From assembly GCA_963921935.1 (NCBI GenBank), contig OY998185.1:2830001-2894000 (forward strand): DNA of 64,000 bases, in the 5' to 3' direction. Positions within the stretch are counted from its first letter, which is position 1. Every line of letters begins with the position of its first letter. The position numbers and the translations under genes are program-made. Origin of the DNA: Galeruca laticollis. Lineage: Eukaryota; Arthropoda; Insecta; Coleoptera; Chrysomelidae. This document shows positions 11,687 through 22,299 of the stretch, piece by piece. The notes under the pieces are model-generated. The model was not told where the DNA came from, searched no databases, and was given only the letters and a program-made list of their open reading frames with translations.

Positions 11687-13891
11687 CTAAGGCTTTTCAA
11701 AAATATCCAGAGGCTTTGTAAATTTGTAATATACTCTTTCTCCCTTCATTAGAATGGTAGGGTCGGGAGTGATTCCAATTAACTGGTCATGTTGTACATA
11801 ACTAACATCATTTTCCAATACAGAAAACAGTTTGGAATCATCATTTGTACATCTTAAGGCTGTAATCTTGATTTCATCTTCTTGGAAGTAGATTTCCTCA
11901 ATGACACATAGGTATTTAAACAAAACCGTCTTCCTGTTACCACCTTTAAAGCCAACTATGGCAAATTTCCCTTCTTTTAGGTTATTTGGTTCCACTGGTT
12001 GAAGCTCCAGATACTCTTCTTGTTCCTCCCAAGGGCTGTCATCTGTTTCTGCATAAGACAATTCCCCTTCACTTACATCTGAGTCTGATGTTCTTGTTCT
12101 ATGGAGTTTTATTTTTTTGGTTTGTAATGATTTTGTTTTATTGTTTTGTTTATTTCTCTTATAATCATTGGACTTCATTTCTTTACTGTCGTTCTTGTTC
12201 TCTTTTCCTTTTTTGTTTTTACCAGTTTTCCTTTGTTCTTGAATTGTTTTCATTCTGTCAGTAGTTAGTACTTCCCCATATGATAATTGTTTCAGTCTGG
12301 GTATTACTGTTGTGGGGGCTGGCTTAGAGAATGTTGTTGTGTCTAAATTTAATTTTTCAGGTAGATGAGTAGATGTCTTAAATATGGCAATTAAGTCTTG
12401 TTTAGTAGGACTAATAATGTCTTCTATGTTTGTAGTAGAAGCTACATTACCGCTAGTACAAGGAATAGGTTCTGAAATCTCTGCTCATCTAACTTGGTGT
12501 GTTGGCAAAATACCATCTAATAAATTCAAATCTGTATCAGGCAAATTCTTCATATTTTTATTAGAGCTAGGTCCAGCACTCTGATCACATGGATCCGGTG
12601 AAATTTTTCTTTATAAAATTTCAGCTGATCAGGATTAAACTCATTTTCAGGGAATTTGGCGGAATTTACTGGATACACTCCTGTGCTTTCGAATCCGGAA
12701 ATTATATTTTTGGGTAACATAGCTTCTCTCCATGTTTCAGCTAGATACTCAGTGAACTTATTTTTTGTCAAGCGCCCCATACCTTTACCCATTTGTTCCT
12801 TTCCAAAGGCTACCAATTTTCGATCCCACGTGTATTTTACTCCTTTAAAGACGCATTTATCCAGTGGTTGCAGCAGATCTGTAAGATGACTGGGAAATCT
12901 TAACAACTCAATATTGTTATTTATTGCCTCTTCGATAATTCGGACACTAACATGGCTACAATGTCCATCAAAAGTTAGCAAGGCTTTCTGATCGGGCTTA
13001 TTTTGTTCATTGCGAATGTTTTTAACATGCGGTATAAATCCGGTTGTAAACCAATGGTAGAACGCCAGCTCTTCCATCCAACCGTTTGTGGTTGCCGCAT
13101 AGAGGGTCCCTGGCAAAACATTTTCAGATACTCATCGTGCTTGGACAGCTCCTCCCTTAAAGACGATTAATGGCGGAAGATAATTTCCATCTGCTGAAAC
13201 ACAAGCCAGAACGTTGATTCTCTCCCTGAACCTCCAGAGACTCTATACAGAGCTTTTCCTTTTTGACCTATTGCTCTAATACGTGACGGGTCGCTGTTAA
13301 ATCCAGTTTCATCAGCATTGAACATGAATGACGACATGTTGGGTTGATCATGTCCATTTTTTTTGACAAGCCTCTTTAATTTGCCATAAAAGTCATAAAT
13401 TATTTCTGGTTTTCGGGCGTCTTTTCTAAGCTTTTGCAAATGTTCGGGCTTCTTGAGGGAAAGTGAAGAATGCCGCAACATAAATCCTCTGTACCATTCT
13501 TCTCCGGGTATTCCATCTTTAAACCCTGTCTTCAACTTTTTTAATTTCACCTTTAAACCTTGTCTTCAACTTTTTTAATTTCACATATTCACCAACTAAC
13601 TGTAACATTTCTTTTTTGTCACAAGGATATCCAATACTTGCTCGCGTTTGTAAACACGTAGCTATATGATCTTATTCTCTACTGCTTAGTGTTTTGGAAA
13701 CACCTGTCCCCATTTTATCAACAGGTATTTTCCTTCCACCAATCCTATTATAAATTACTGCAGTAGGAATGCCATAAAAGTTACTAGCAGCCCTAAAACT
13801 TTTTTTCTTTTCCTTGACATCAGTCACAGCATTTGCCAAGTCCTCCTTTGTGTACTGTGGTGGATCCCTTTTTTATGTAATTTCGAGGCAT
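11687..13891 (-). pseudogene. pogo-type transposase with broken frame
   Basis: DDE transposase related to pogo/Tigger/CENP-B proteins, reading leftwards. It starts MPRNYIKK at 13891. A psq-type helix-turn-helix follows (SFRAASNFYGIPTAVIYNRI, near 13740-13810). The first catalytic Asp is in FMFNADETGF (13167-13550 segment). The second is in LLTFDGHCSHVS and the third region is PSHLTDLLQPLDKCVFKGVK (both in 12550-13116). The C-terminal 11687-12253 is a lysine-rich then acidic segment followed by GKFAIVGFKGGNRKTVLFKYL, a tail common in insect pogo relatives. Frameshifts near 13880, 13560-13680, 13150 and 12260-12550 separate the pieces. Confidence 0.75.
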
Positions 13892-14333
13892 TTTTGTGAT
13901 GATATTTCTAAAAAATAAAACAATACACTGTAGGTACTCATTTACCCACTACCAGTGTTTCCCATTACCTCGTAATAAAAATATTTACGATATATTTGGA
14001 TACACCTCTAAATTCAACTCAAGGACATAAAGAACTTAAACAACAATATTTAGACTGAAAAGAGCAACCTTTAAATAGTCACATATAAAATGAATACAAT
14101 ACTTACATACCTAAAGAGTCAGGACAAAAATAATTATTTCATTAAACTGAGCACAATCACAACATCGAAAAATTTAAACTGAATTTGGGAAGTGTTTAAC
14201 AACAACTAAAAGAGGTTATAAGCACGCCAACTTCATAGTGCTTATTCAGTGACCTTCATAGAGTAGTGGGACTATGGAACCGACGTTGCCAAATGTATTA
14301 TAAAATAGTTATTTATGGTATTACCATTTACCC

Positions 14334-14359
14334 CTGTTTCCAATTACCCACATTGACAC
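14334..14359 (-). repeat. Right terminal inverted repeat of the pogo-type element
   Basis: Ends ttacccacattgacac and is followed by TA at 14360-14361. Confidence 0.85.
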
Positions 14360-14361
14360 TA

Positions 14362-14992
14362 CCTATGATAAATTGTTGTTTCACTTTTTAAGACATTTGG
14401 GGATTTTATGTAATTTTGCAATTTTGGAAATTTTTGTACGTACTTTTGGTTCTACTGGGATTTTGCAACAGTAGATTCTCTTGGCGAATACTAAGGTACG
14501 AAAATTTAAATAATAATGGTCAGGAAATGCACACTGGAAAATACTAAGGTATTAAACTTGGGTAAGTGGCACCCGACTTTTATTTCTCCACCTATTCGGT
14601 AGTCTTGGGTTGGCAAAGACTTGTATATGTAGGTAGTTGTCCGGAGGCAAGATTGCCTGGCACCCTTTCATATTTTATTCAGTCTACGAACAACGGACCC
14701 CCGTCTCCGCAAGAGTTAGAGGCAACGTCTAAAAGCGTATAGTATGCACGAGTTATAGGTTGAAGGATCTTAGAGTGAGTAACAGAAGGCGGCACTCTGC
14801 ATGACAATGACAGGAAACTATAAAAGTCTTTCTGTTTGTTTATCATGTAAGCAGTATAAATATTGCTTTTTTTTTGTTCTTTCAGTTCAATGTTAAGTGG
14901 TTTTGTTTAATGTCTATTCAAGTCACTTTTACAAAGTAATATTTAATGGATATATGTGTCTCTTAAAGTAAAATAGGAAAATAAGACATAAA
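14362..14992. other. Unassigned sequence
   Basis: More GC-balanced than its surroundings near 14640-14780, but no domain, tRNA-like box pair or inverted terminus is evident. Confidence 0.4.
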
Positions 14993-15110
14993 ATGTATCA
15001 TTGTCATTTATTACGAATGGAAAACACGACACAAACAAGAAGAATATGGGATGCAAAAATAATAAATAATAAGCAAAAGGGAAGAACAAAGAGGGGAATG
15101 GAACTAAGTA
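14993..15110 (+). pseudogene. 3' fragment of an RTE-like LINE
   Basis: Reads CHLLRMENTTQTRRIWDAK then KQKGRTKRGMEL. This matches the well-known C-terminal signature of insect LINE reverse transcriptases (G-H-x-x-R-M ... W-x-A ... G-R-x-K/R-x-x-W). Only the last ~40 residues remain before a (TA)n tract. Confidence 0.6.
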
Positions 15111-15130
15111 TATATATATATATATATATA
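15109..15130. repeat. (TA)n microsatellite
   Basis: Pure TA repeats directly after the LINE fragment. Confidence 0.95.
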
Positions 15131-15196
15131 AAACTCAGAAATATTGGGGAATGCAGCAACAGGGAAAAAGAGAATTCCTTATTGGTTTTTATCCAA

Positions 15197-15226
15197 GCTT
15201 TCGAAAACGTTCGTTTTCATCATCGG
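15197..15226 (-). ncRNA. Hammerhead-core-like hairpin
   Basis: On the minus strand: CGATGAT, stem gaaaacg/cgttttc with a two-base loop, then GAAAGC. The order CUGAUGA-like box, helix, GAAA is that of the catalytic core strands of hammerhead ribozymes, which are known from Penelope-like elements. Pairing of stems I and III and a cleavage site were not established. Confidence 0.25.
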
Positions 15227-15402
15227 GGACGGTCCAATGTTAAATTATTTTCCTTATATATTTAAATCAGAAAATCAATACAAATGTTTCTATGGTAATT
15301 TTCGACCGTACTATTAATCTAAGCAAAAGGTGATGATTATCAGGTATGCGGTCAGTATAAGAATTAAAACTCTATATTCCCATTCTCAATATTTCGCCAT
15401 TG

Positions 15403-15404
<2 letters not shown>

Positions 15405-15463
<59 letters not shown>
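15405..15463. repeat. (TA)n microsatellite at the PLE 3' end
   Basis: About 29 TA units abutting the 3' terminus of the minus-strand Penelope-like element. Confidence 0.95.
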
Positions 15464-15465
<2 letters not shown>

Positions 15466-15530
15466 GAGGAATTTTATTGAATAAAGTTCCTTACTTTTTA
15501 ATAATTTGTTTATTATTTGCCAAAAGACGC

Positions 15531-15553
15531 GTTTCGACTTGTTAAGTCATCTG
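15531..15553 (-). ncRNA. Hammerhead-core-like hairpin in PLE tail
   Basis: Minus strand: cagat, stem gactt/aagtc with loop aac, then GAAACGCGTC. It sits in the 3' non-coding tail of the PLE. The box before the helix departs from CUGAUGA, so catalytic competence is doubtful. Confidence 0.25.
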
Positions 15554-16749
15554 TTTCGGCTAAAAGGTTACATTTTGATTGATACATTACACATAAGTTA
15601 AAAATGACGTTACAAAATTTTGTATATACAATAATAAAACAATTACCTTAATAACACTGTCAAATACATGAAAACATGGAAGGTTAAAAATTAAAATTCT
15701 GTATACATTTTGTAGGTGTTGTCAGTAAACTCTTAAAATGTATTATTTAGTTTGAAGGTGTTTTCTCTCTTTCTTTTTCTAATGCGATGTGGTGTTAGTC
15801 TGGGCGTGTGCTTGATTTAACAGGTGTATATTATAGTAAGGTGCAGAAGTTCTCAACAATTTATTGGTTATTTTAAGAGACCATCAAATATTATATTCAA
15901 ATTACGAATATAGTTTCTGTTATTAATACTATTTATATCTCTTTTTATGTTAATCATTTCTAGTACAGTTCTAACTTTTTCATTATTTTCTTTAGCCAAT
16001 ATTTTTACATTGTCAAAATCAAATGTATGCCCTGTATTCTTAGAGTGATTGGATAAAGCTGTTACATCAGTTTTTGAATACTTATGAGCTTGTATTATTT
16101 TTTTGGAGGTATTGTTTGCTTTGACCAATATATGTTTTATTGCAATCTCCATAAGGAATCTGGTATACTGTGTGTGTTTGTTAATTTTTTGTAATGTTTG
16201 GTTTCATTTTTGAAAAAAGAGTTTGGTTGGTGTTCTTTAATTTGTGGGAAACAGTTAAATTTTCTTTCTGAAGACTTTGTTAATTTTTTCTGATCAACCG
16301 TGTACATTAGGTAATGACATAAATGATGTTGGTTTTTTTTGTGGTTCTTGATTTTAATTGTAGATTGCATGTATTCCTTTTTTAATAGTTTTGTTCACAA
16401 ACGGTAATGGGTAGTTATTTTTTTTAAGGATATTTCGGATTTTATTTAGATTGTTTTTTTCTGAATTTAGCGTGAGATAATTTAATTGCTATGTTAGTTA
16501 AATTTTTAATTACATTTTTCTTATGAGATTGGCGATTTCGGCTACCGATGGGGGCGCTGGCGTTCGTAAACAAACATGGTGGATAAGAAGCAATAATTTT
16601 GCCGGGTATATCTACTTAGTGAGGTTACTTGTGATTTAACATTCCATTTGGCTTGTGTCTTCGTAGTGTTCGCTGTGTTTTTATAGATTTTGACTCTTTT
16701 GACTATTTTTGGTGTATCGCGCTTATTCCCGTTCTTCTCTCTTTTTATA

Positions 16750-17193
16750 ATGGAGAACGACGAACTGTATTTAGGTTTGGCGTCAGTGTTTTCCTATCTA
16801 CAGGCGAACTTTGAAAGCAGATGTTTTGTAGAAGGCGAAGCACTCTTAAATGCTAAACACATTATTCTGATTGGCAAAACTGCAGTAAATGAAATATCTG
16901 TAGAGATACTAGCATTGTGCCTTCAAACCAGTGCAATTAAAAGTGCTCCCCATGCTTGCACAGCTACTTTTGAATCGACATCTAATTGTTCATATGAAAT
17001 ATGCGCTGGTGTTTCACCTAAATTGTCATCAATATCACATAACTTATCAGACATTATATCAAGATTTTCCACACTTGATTCACCTTGGGATTCATCTTTG
17101 ACCTTCTGCCTCTTAGCTGCTCGTTCCTTTCGGAGACTAGAACTCCCTTGGCCTGAATTATCACTCACTAAACTTGAATGCTGTCTTTTTTAG
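16750..17193 (+). CDS. Unassigned ORF convergent with the THAP gene
   Basis: Starts MENDELYLGLASVFSYLQAN at 16750. The first ~75 residues look like real coding sequence, with GEALLNAKHIILIGK and EILALCLQTSAIKSAPH. This pattern faintly recalls N-terminal parts of SWIM/YqaJ-type proteins carried by some THAP-bearing transposons, but I cannot confirm it. From about 16920 the frame runs antisense to the THAP gene's second exon, so the downstream half is probably not real protein. An exon boundary or truncation near 16920 is likely. Confidence 0.35.
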   Translation: MENDELYLGLASVFSYLQANFESRCFVEGEALLNAKHIILIGKTAVNEISVEILALCLQTSAIKSAPHACTATFESTSNCSYEICAGVSPKLSSISHNLSDIISRFSTLDSPWDSSLTFCLLAARSFRRLELPWPELSLTKLECCLF

Positions 17194-17659
17194 GCAAGTT
17201 TAGGGAAGGCACTGCTTTCACGGATCAACTTTGGTTTATTCATTTTCACACTTGCAAGGAAAACACAAATTGTTAAAATCTCAATTAAAATGTCAATTGG
17301 TTTTATCTCAAATCAATATTATTTCCAAAGTTACTTGTACCATATTCTTATTATGATTATGCTTTTGTGTCAAAGATTTATGTTTTACCTCTGGCACAGT
17401 AGTCTTCATTTCTGAAATGCTTAGAGCAAACACGCATAGCTTCTGTCACTGGTTTTCCCATAAGCAAAACTCTTTCCCAAGCTTTCCTTCTATCCATCAA
17501 TTCTTCCTGTCCTAAGCTATTTACCACTTTAACGGAAATGCCGCTCTTACTTTTGGGAAAAGAATGAAAATGCAAATTTCTGTCCGCACCCTTCCGGGAA
17601 TGGCAATCGTATACACAACAGTTTGTGTTATATTTTGTTGTAGTTGACGTGGATGCCAT
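16920..17659 (-). pseudogene. THAP zinc-finger gene of the nested element
   Basis: Exon 1 (17659 to about 17386) encodes a THAP DNA-binding domain. Residues C15 and C19 form the first zinc pair, W61 is the conserved tryptophan, and C78-x2-H81 followed by F82 completes C2CH. After NEDYCARG a GTAAAA donor appears, and a tgcaag acceptor near 17252 opens exon 2. Exon 2 reads KMNKPKLIRESSAFPKL, then one in-frame stop, then the acidic/basic SDNSGQGSSSLRKERAAKRQ. No transposase catalytic domain is present, so this may be a non-autonomous or partly deleted element. THAP domains bind DNA and are found in P-type transposases and in host regulators. Confidence 0.6.
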
Positions 17660-18190
17660 TATAACATCAAAATAACAGTCCAAACAATTCAAAATATTAA
17701 TGTAACTAGTCCGATTTAACAAATTTCACACACAAAACGATTCTGAAACTCGACACCAATGTAAACAAACGGATGGCTGATAAACCATTACTCATTAAAT
17801 GAGTTTACATAATTTCCACCAGGCGGCGCATGGACTTTTGAAATCGCCAATAGAGGAGCATTTGAATAATATCTTGTGTACCTATGAGAAGCTGTTGGTT
17901 TTGAATACCAGTTGGTATTGATTTTACCTTTGTTATCGTATGAGATTGTGAAGTCCAGGAAATTTATCGATTTTTCTCTTTCGCGTTCGATGGTAAATTT
18001 TAACCTTGGAATAAAATTGTTAAATTTGTTTAAAATCTCATCGATTATATCCACTGGTACACATGCTACTATATCATCTACATATTTCTTAAAGAATACT
18101 GGTTCAAAAGTAAGTGACTTTATTATTGTTTCCTCTGCATATTCCATAACAATATTTGCAATTGTAGCTGCTATGGGTGATCCCATTCAT

Positions 18191-18968
18191 TCTTTAACTA
18201 ATACTTTTTCTTTATTGTCCGTATTCACACTTGCTTAGTTCATTATCTCACCAATATTTTATTTTGATTGTCCATATTTAAATTTTCTTAGTCCACTCTA
18301 TTACTTATACTTTTTCTTTTTAGTATATATATATACTCCAACAGTTTTGAATTTAAAAGTCTACTAACCGTTCACAATTCCAATTTCTTCAAACTATCAC
18401 CATTATTACTGATTTCTTAATTCTTCCATATATAAAGATTTTTTTGCTTACCTTTTTTTTTAATTACTCTTTGTTATTAACTTTCCTAGGAATATAATAA
18501 TTACTTTCTTAATATCAAACTTTCAAATTAATTTCAACTTTATACTAAAATTTGCGGTGCTAAACTTAACAAGATATATTTCGCATGATCACGTCAATAC
18601 GCAATTATCAAAAGCCATACATTTTCTGTTCTCTCTGACAGTTATTTATTTATTTTGACATTACTCATCGATGTACGTTTCATAGACAGATTAAAAACGT
18701 TGAGAGTTACATTTGTTAATATGTGATGTATGAAATATATAAGAATCCATTGAAACATATATTATAATTAATTAAATTAAGTAATACATAATAATCATTT
18801 CAATTATAATAACCACAATATTAATCTACTTGTCAATCAACTAATCAATTTATGATTATTAAATATAATAATTTCCCAAATTTACATTCGGCATTTTTCT
18901 TAAGTAGTTTAGGTGAATGGTAAATGTCATAAATTTTAATCAAACATAATATTATATTTACATTTTTT
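18191..18968. other. AT-rich stretch, possible gypsy LTR remnant
   Basis: Lies immediately downstream of the truncated gypsy element on the minus strand, so a 3' LTR would be expected here. The sequence includes tgacatttaccattcacc on the minus strand near 18910-18930. No second LTR copy was matched confidently. No ORF. Confidence 0.3.
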
Positions 18969-19670
18969 TTAATTGTTGCCTTGCAAAAATTTATAAATTT
19001 GATTTATATTGAAAATTCCCCTAATTCTTTGTGTATATGGATCTTTTAAAACATATCTATTTTTCGCTTCCTCATTATGAATTATATATGGGCCATCAAA
19101 TGGTAGGTTTAATTTTGCACATTTTTTATCTTCTGTATTAACTATTCTAAGTGCTCTTAATATTACAAATTCTCATTTTTTATAATTAACTGTTTTTTTG
19201 TCTTCTTCTTAATTCTTTTTTCAATATAATTATCAGCAGTTTTATGTAACCTTTTATTTACATTTTCAACGATATTTTCATATTCTAATAATTTTTCTAC
19301 TTCTTTTCTTACTTTATCTTTTAGTTTATATGGTACTGCATATGTCTTTGCTCTAAAATCTTCAATTCCTCTTACTTCCATTCTATGCACCTAATTTTTT
19401 ACCACTCTAGATTCCTTCGACACTAATTTCTCATACCTATTCATTAAATTATCTATAATTTCATAATATCTATCCTCACAATCCACTCGATTCCACTTCT
19501 TCTTCATAATTAATTTCATTATCATTTATTTCTTCTCTATCTTTACATCCAAAGTATATCCAATATCTATCTAATCTTAATTTCTTTTTTTCATAATTTA
19601 TTATTGTTCCAAACTTTCTGTTCTTATTACTACATCTGTATCTAAATTTGGTGTTACCATTAGTTGACAA
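18969..19670 (-). pseudogene. gypsy pol: RT start fused to integrase end
   Basis: 19476-19670 and the following frames hold the protease-RT linker. 19280-19390 gives VRGIEDFRAKTYAVPYKL and VRKEVEKLLEYENI, the usual approach to the first RT motif. The frame then continues without a gap into KRLHKTADNYIEKRIKKK and, in another frame near 19130-18975, KLNLPFDGPYIIHNEEAKN, which is integrase C-terminal sequence. The junction falls near 19265-19280. Everything between is deleted, so no active polymerase or integrase is encoded. Confidence 0.6.
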
Positions 19671-19675
19671 TTGAA

Positions 19676-19957
19676 TTATCCTACTTTTATCTCTAAGTTT
19701 ATGCCATACATCTCACATAGTTTCTTATTATTTGCACCTAACAATGTTACGTTAGGTATTTTAATAATTTTTTCACCTCCATCATTTATTTTCATTTTAT
19801 TTACAAGATTTAAATTTATGAGTGATGCTTCGCTCCATATGTCAATTATTAATTGAATTTCTTGAGAATTTATTTTCCCCCTTTTTATAATTGAACCATA
19901 CATTTGCTCTTGACTAATATCATCTGTTAAATTCACGAATTCACGATTTTGGCACAA
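19676..19957 (-). pseudogene. gypsy aspartic protease fragment
   Basis: Retroviral-type protease that would cleave Gag-Pol. It reads IQLIIDIWSEASLINLNLV followed by IPNVTLLGANNKKLCEMYG. The catalytic D-T/S-G triplet is altered to D-I-W, so the site is probably dead. It sits between the Asn-rich gag end and the RT start, the correct gypsy order. Confidence 0.6.
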
Positions 19958-20099
19958 GGAGCAACATTGTAAAAAATTTGGTTTTGTCTATCATCTATTA
20001 ATTCGACTTCCCTGCTTATCCTGGGAATTCGATCTACACTACTCGATCTTCCTGCTTCCATACTTGTTGTTTTTTTATACTGATTTTGTTGTTCCCTAT

Positions 20100-21752
20100 C
20101 TAAACTTCTCGATCTATTATTTCCCCTATTTTGTCTAGTATAATTAATAAGTCTCCGAGTTTCTGATGCTGAATTATTCCTATCTTGATTTCTATTTTGA
20201 TAATTATTGTTTGTATTACCATTGTTATACTGTGAATTGTTGTTGCAATATCTTTGGTTATTATTATTGTTGTTATTGAATTGTCTATTATTATTCCTTC
20301 GAAAATTATAATTTTGTCTATTTCTATAGTTATTGTTGTTATTATTATATCTATTTCGATTATTATTATTATTATTAAAATGTTCATTATTGTTACTGTT
20401 TTTGTTCCGATCGATTCTAATTAATTAATTACTTATATTTTCCGTAGTTTTAATATTTTGTATAGCTATGGTTTCTGTATTCTGATATTTGAAATGTCGA
20501 GAGATGTAAATAACTATTTCTTCTTCTCTAATTTTATATTTTAAATGTTGTACCATTGCACATATTTGAATGGCATATGCATTCATACTGTTTTCTTCAT
20601 ATTTTCTAAAACAAAGTCTATCCCTTATTCTGGATTGTACTTGTTCACTCAAAAAATAACCCATAGCTTATCAATATAATTATTAACAAGAACAATTAAA
20701 TTTAGGTTTTGTATGTATTTTATTTGCAAGACGCTCCAATTTTGACGCTGGAATACCTTTTTCATGGAAGCTACAAATTTGAGCGTTCCATTCAGGGCCG
20801 GCTCTATAAACATTCTTTCAAAATTTTATATTTCCTCTTCCTTTGTTGTATACCATACTGCATGGTGTTCCAAATGTTCCCTAATTATTTCTCTTAATCC
20901 TTGAATATTGGTGTGTGTCCCTAATTTATTTCTCATCATCCTTATAAATACTTGTGGATGTATTTTCTTTAAATCTCCGTCAAGTTTATTATATTAGTTG
21001 TGCCTACTGTTATTTTTCTTGGCTCGTTATGTCTTTTTTTGTAATTCACTCCTCACTTTCAATGTCTCTTCTCATTGGTCTTCTTTCAAATTCTTGACTT
21101 ATTCCATTTATTCTTTTAATTTTCCTTTGGTTTTCTCTTTTTCTATCCTTTTTGTTTCGATATTACTGTCCATTTCTTGACTTATTTTTTGTATATTTTT
21201 AATGGTTTCAATTATTTCACTATCTATTTTTCTTGAATTATTATTTATTTCATTTTTCATATCATTTTCTTTCAATTTCAGTTGATTGTATTTTTTCAAT
21301 TTCTATTAATCTTCCTATCATTTCTTCTCTTATTTCTTGTTTTGTTTCTCTTAAACGATTTTCTGTATGTAGTCTCGATTCTTCTATTTGTCTATTTACA
21401 TTTTCTAATTTTTTATCCATTTTATGCATCATATTTTCCTCCTGTTTCTTTATTTCATTCTGTAAACTTTCTTTCATATTTCTCTCCAACTTCTTTATTT
21501 CATTATCTGTGTACTTTCTTGCATTTTCTCCGGTTCCATCTGCATTTCCATTAAAAATTTTATAATCATATTGTTTTCTTTTTCTTTCTTTGCTGCTTCC
21601 TTTTGTTTTGTGTTTACCTTTTCTTCCGAATCATTAAAGTCCCGTTCTATTTCCATTTCAACTTCTTCACCTTGCCTTACTTCCATTATCTCATTTTCTT
21701 CCTCTTCTCTTCTTTTTATTTTCTTCACATCTCTTAGGTTCATTTTATCCAT
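20100..21752 (-). pseudogene. gypsy gag region, coiled-coil and Asn/Arg-rich
   Basis: 21108-21752 encodes highly charged Lys/Glu-rich coiled-coil segments in shifting frames (for example KKIKRREEEENEIMEVRQ and LENVNRQIEESRLHTENRL). 20425-20664 encodes a gag-like helical part with RDRLCFRKYEENSMNAYAIQ and EEIVIYISRHF. 20100-20400 in another frame is a long Asn/Arg/Tyr-rich run corresponding to the nucleic-acid-binding end. Strand and order fit the protease that follows. No Cys-His knuckle is seen. Confidence 0.5.
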
Positions 21753-22299
21753 TTTGTTATTGATTATTTTTTCATTAAAATTATTCTATTTATGGAAATG
21801 TCAAATATATTATTTTTATTATTAAAAAAACATTTAATTGTTCAACTGTTCAATAAAAAAATGCTCTATAATCTATTTTTAATTTTAAATAAGCAGTATA
21901 GGTCTTGTGTTTATAAACCTCTCACTGTTTGGAAATAGATCATTTCCTCCTCTTCTTTCTCATGAATGCAATATTCAACACCTCTGCATTGTTCTATTCC
22001 TTCTTAAATATTAACTATTACATCAGAAGCCATTTTCAAATGGGTACTTGATCTGATTTCAATCTACTCAACTTTTAGTTGGCATCATTGTTTGTCAACT
22101 AATCCGTCCGTTTTAGAGGTAAAACGATATCATTTCCTGGCCGGCTTTCAACAAAAAAGCGCTCGTGTTCGTTAGGTCTGCAAAATGGTGTTAGATGTTG
22201 TCTTTTTTAGTCATTTTAATGTGATTGTTTGATGTGAACCATCGTTGGGTTTAACTAGTTCATATTTTAATTATTCGTAGTTTAATTTTATATAACATA
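21753..22299. other. Unassigned leader region
   Basis: Upstream of gypsy gag on the minus strand, where a 5' UTR/LTR would be expected, and upstream of the PLE-like leader on the plus strand. No LTR pair or primer-binding site could be confirmed. Confidence 0.3.

Larger units (their letters stand above)
11235..14361 (-). mobile_element. pogo/Tigger-type Tc1-mariner element
   Basis: The ends are inverted repeats of 26 bp (11237-11262 and 14334-14359), identical except near the outermost bases, each preceded or followed by TA: the TA target duplication typical of the superfamily. The interior holds a minus-strand transposase with psq helix-turn-helix, DDE_1-type catalytic motifs and an acidic, lysine-rich C-terminal extension. 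Length is about 3.1 kb. Subterminal motifs resembling gggtaaatggaaac are repeated near both ends. Confidence 0.8.
16528..17851. mobile_element. Small THAP-encoding DNA element nested in the PLE
   Basis: A ~1.3-kb insertion bounded by the 12-bp inverted repeat attggcgatttc (16528-16539) and gaaatcgccaat (17840-17851), splitting the PLE coding region. Further inside, both ends share aaacaaac and a GC-rich ggcgc patch. I could not define a clear 8-bp target duplication, so assignment to the P superfamily is not proven. It carries a two-exon THAP gene on the minus strand and a conserved-looking ORF on the plus strand, arranged convergently. Confidence 0.6.
15868..18186 (-). pseudogene. Penelope-like RT and GIY-YIG endonuclease, broken
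   Basis: 17858-18186 encodes the RT part: MGSPIAATIANIVMEY (motif B region), then FKKYVDDIVA with the YVDD catalytic pair, then FTIEREREKSINFLDFTISY. After the inserted element, 16380-16527 gives SHKKNVIKNLTNIAIKLS and NNYPLPFVNK, the usual RT-endonuclease linker. Around 16085-16165 a frame-shifted YQIPYGDCNK and TYIGQSKQYL form the GIY-YIG core. 15868-16152 ends with NHSKNTGHTFDFDNV, the Glu-containing VLEMINIKRD, and an N-I-I-F-x-x-L-L tail. Stops and shifts make it non-functional. Confidence 0.72.
15464..18190 (-). mobile_element. Penelope-like retroelement, interrupted
   Basis: PLE reading leftwards, with reverse transcriptase (from 18186), a linker, a GIY-YIG endonuclease region and a 3' tail reaching the (TA)n tract at 15463. 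The 5' part is truncated: reading begins within RT. The element is split by the THAP element at 16528-17851. Joining the flanks restores PLE order, with YYSNAP on one side and SHKKNVIKNL on the other. A hammerhead-like hairpin lies in the tail at 15531-15553. Confidence 0.75.
18969..21752 (-). mobile_element. Ty3/gypsy element with a large internal pol deletion
   Basis: Reads leftwards: coiled-coil and Asn/Arg-rich gag (21752-20100), aspartic protease (19957-19676), start of RT (near 19400-19300), then directly the end of integrase (19265-18969). RT core, RNase H and integrase core are missing, which explains the ~2.8-kb size. LTRs were not recognised. Confidence 0.6.

Noticed and set aside
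11986..12264. Plus-strand ORF with Phe/Leu-rich, membrane-like sequence
   Set aside because: It is the antisense of the lysine-rich tail of the pogo transposase; hydrophobicity is a by-product of the complementary codons.
20100..20387. Ile-rich ORF as a real protein
   Set aside because: It is an alternative frame of the Asn/Arg-rich gag segment; the neighbouring frame makes better sense.
21233..21565. Long hydrophobic plus-strand ORFs resembling membrane proteins
   Set aside because: They are antisense to Lys/Glu coiled-coil gag sequence; poly-T-rich DNA always gives Phe/Leu/Ser frames.
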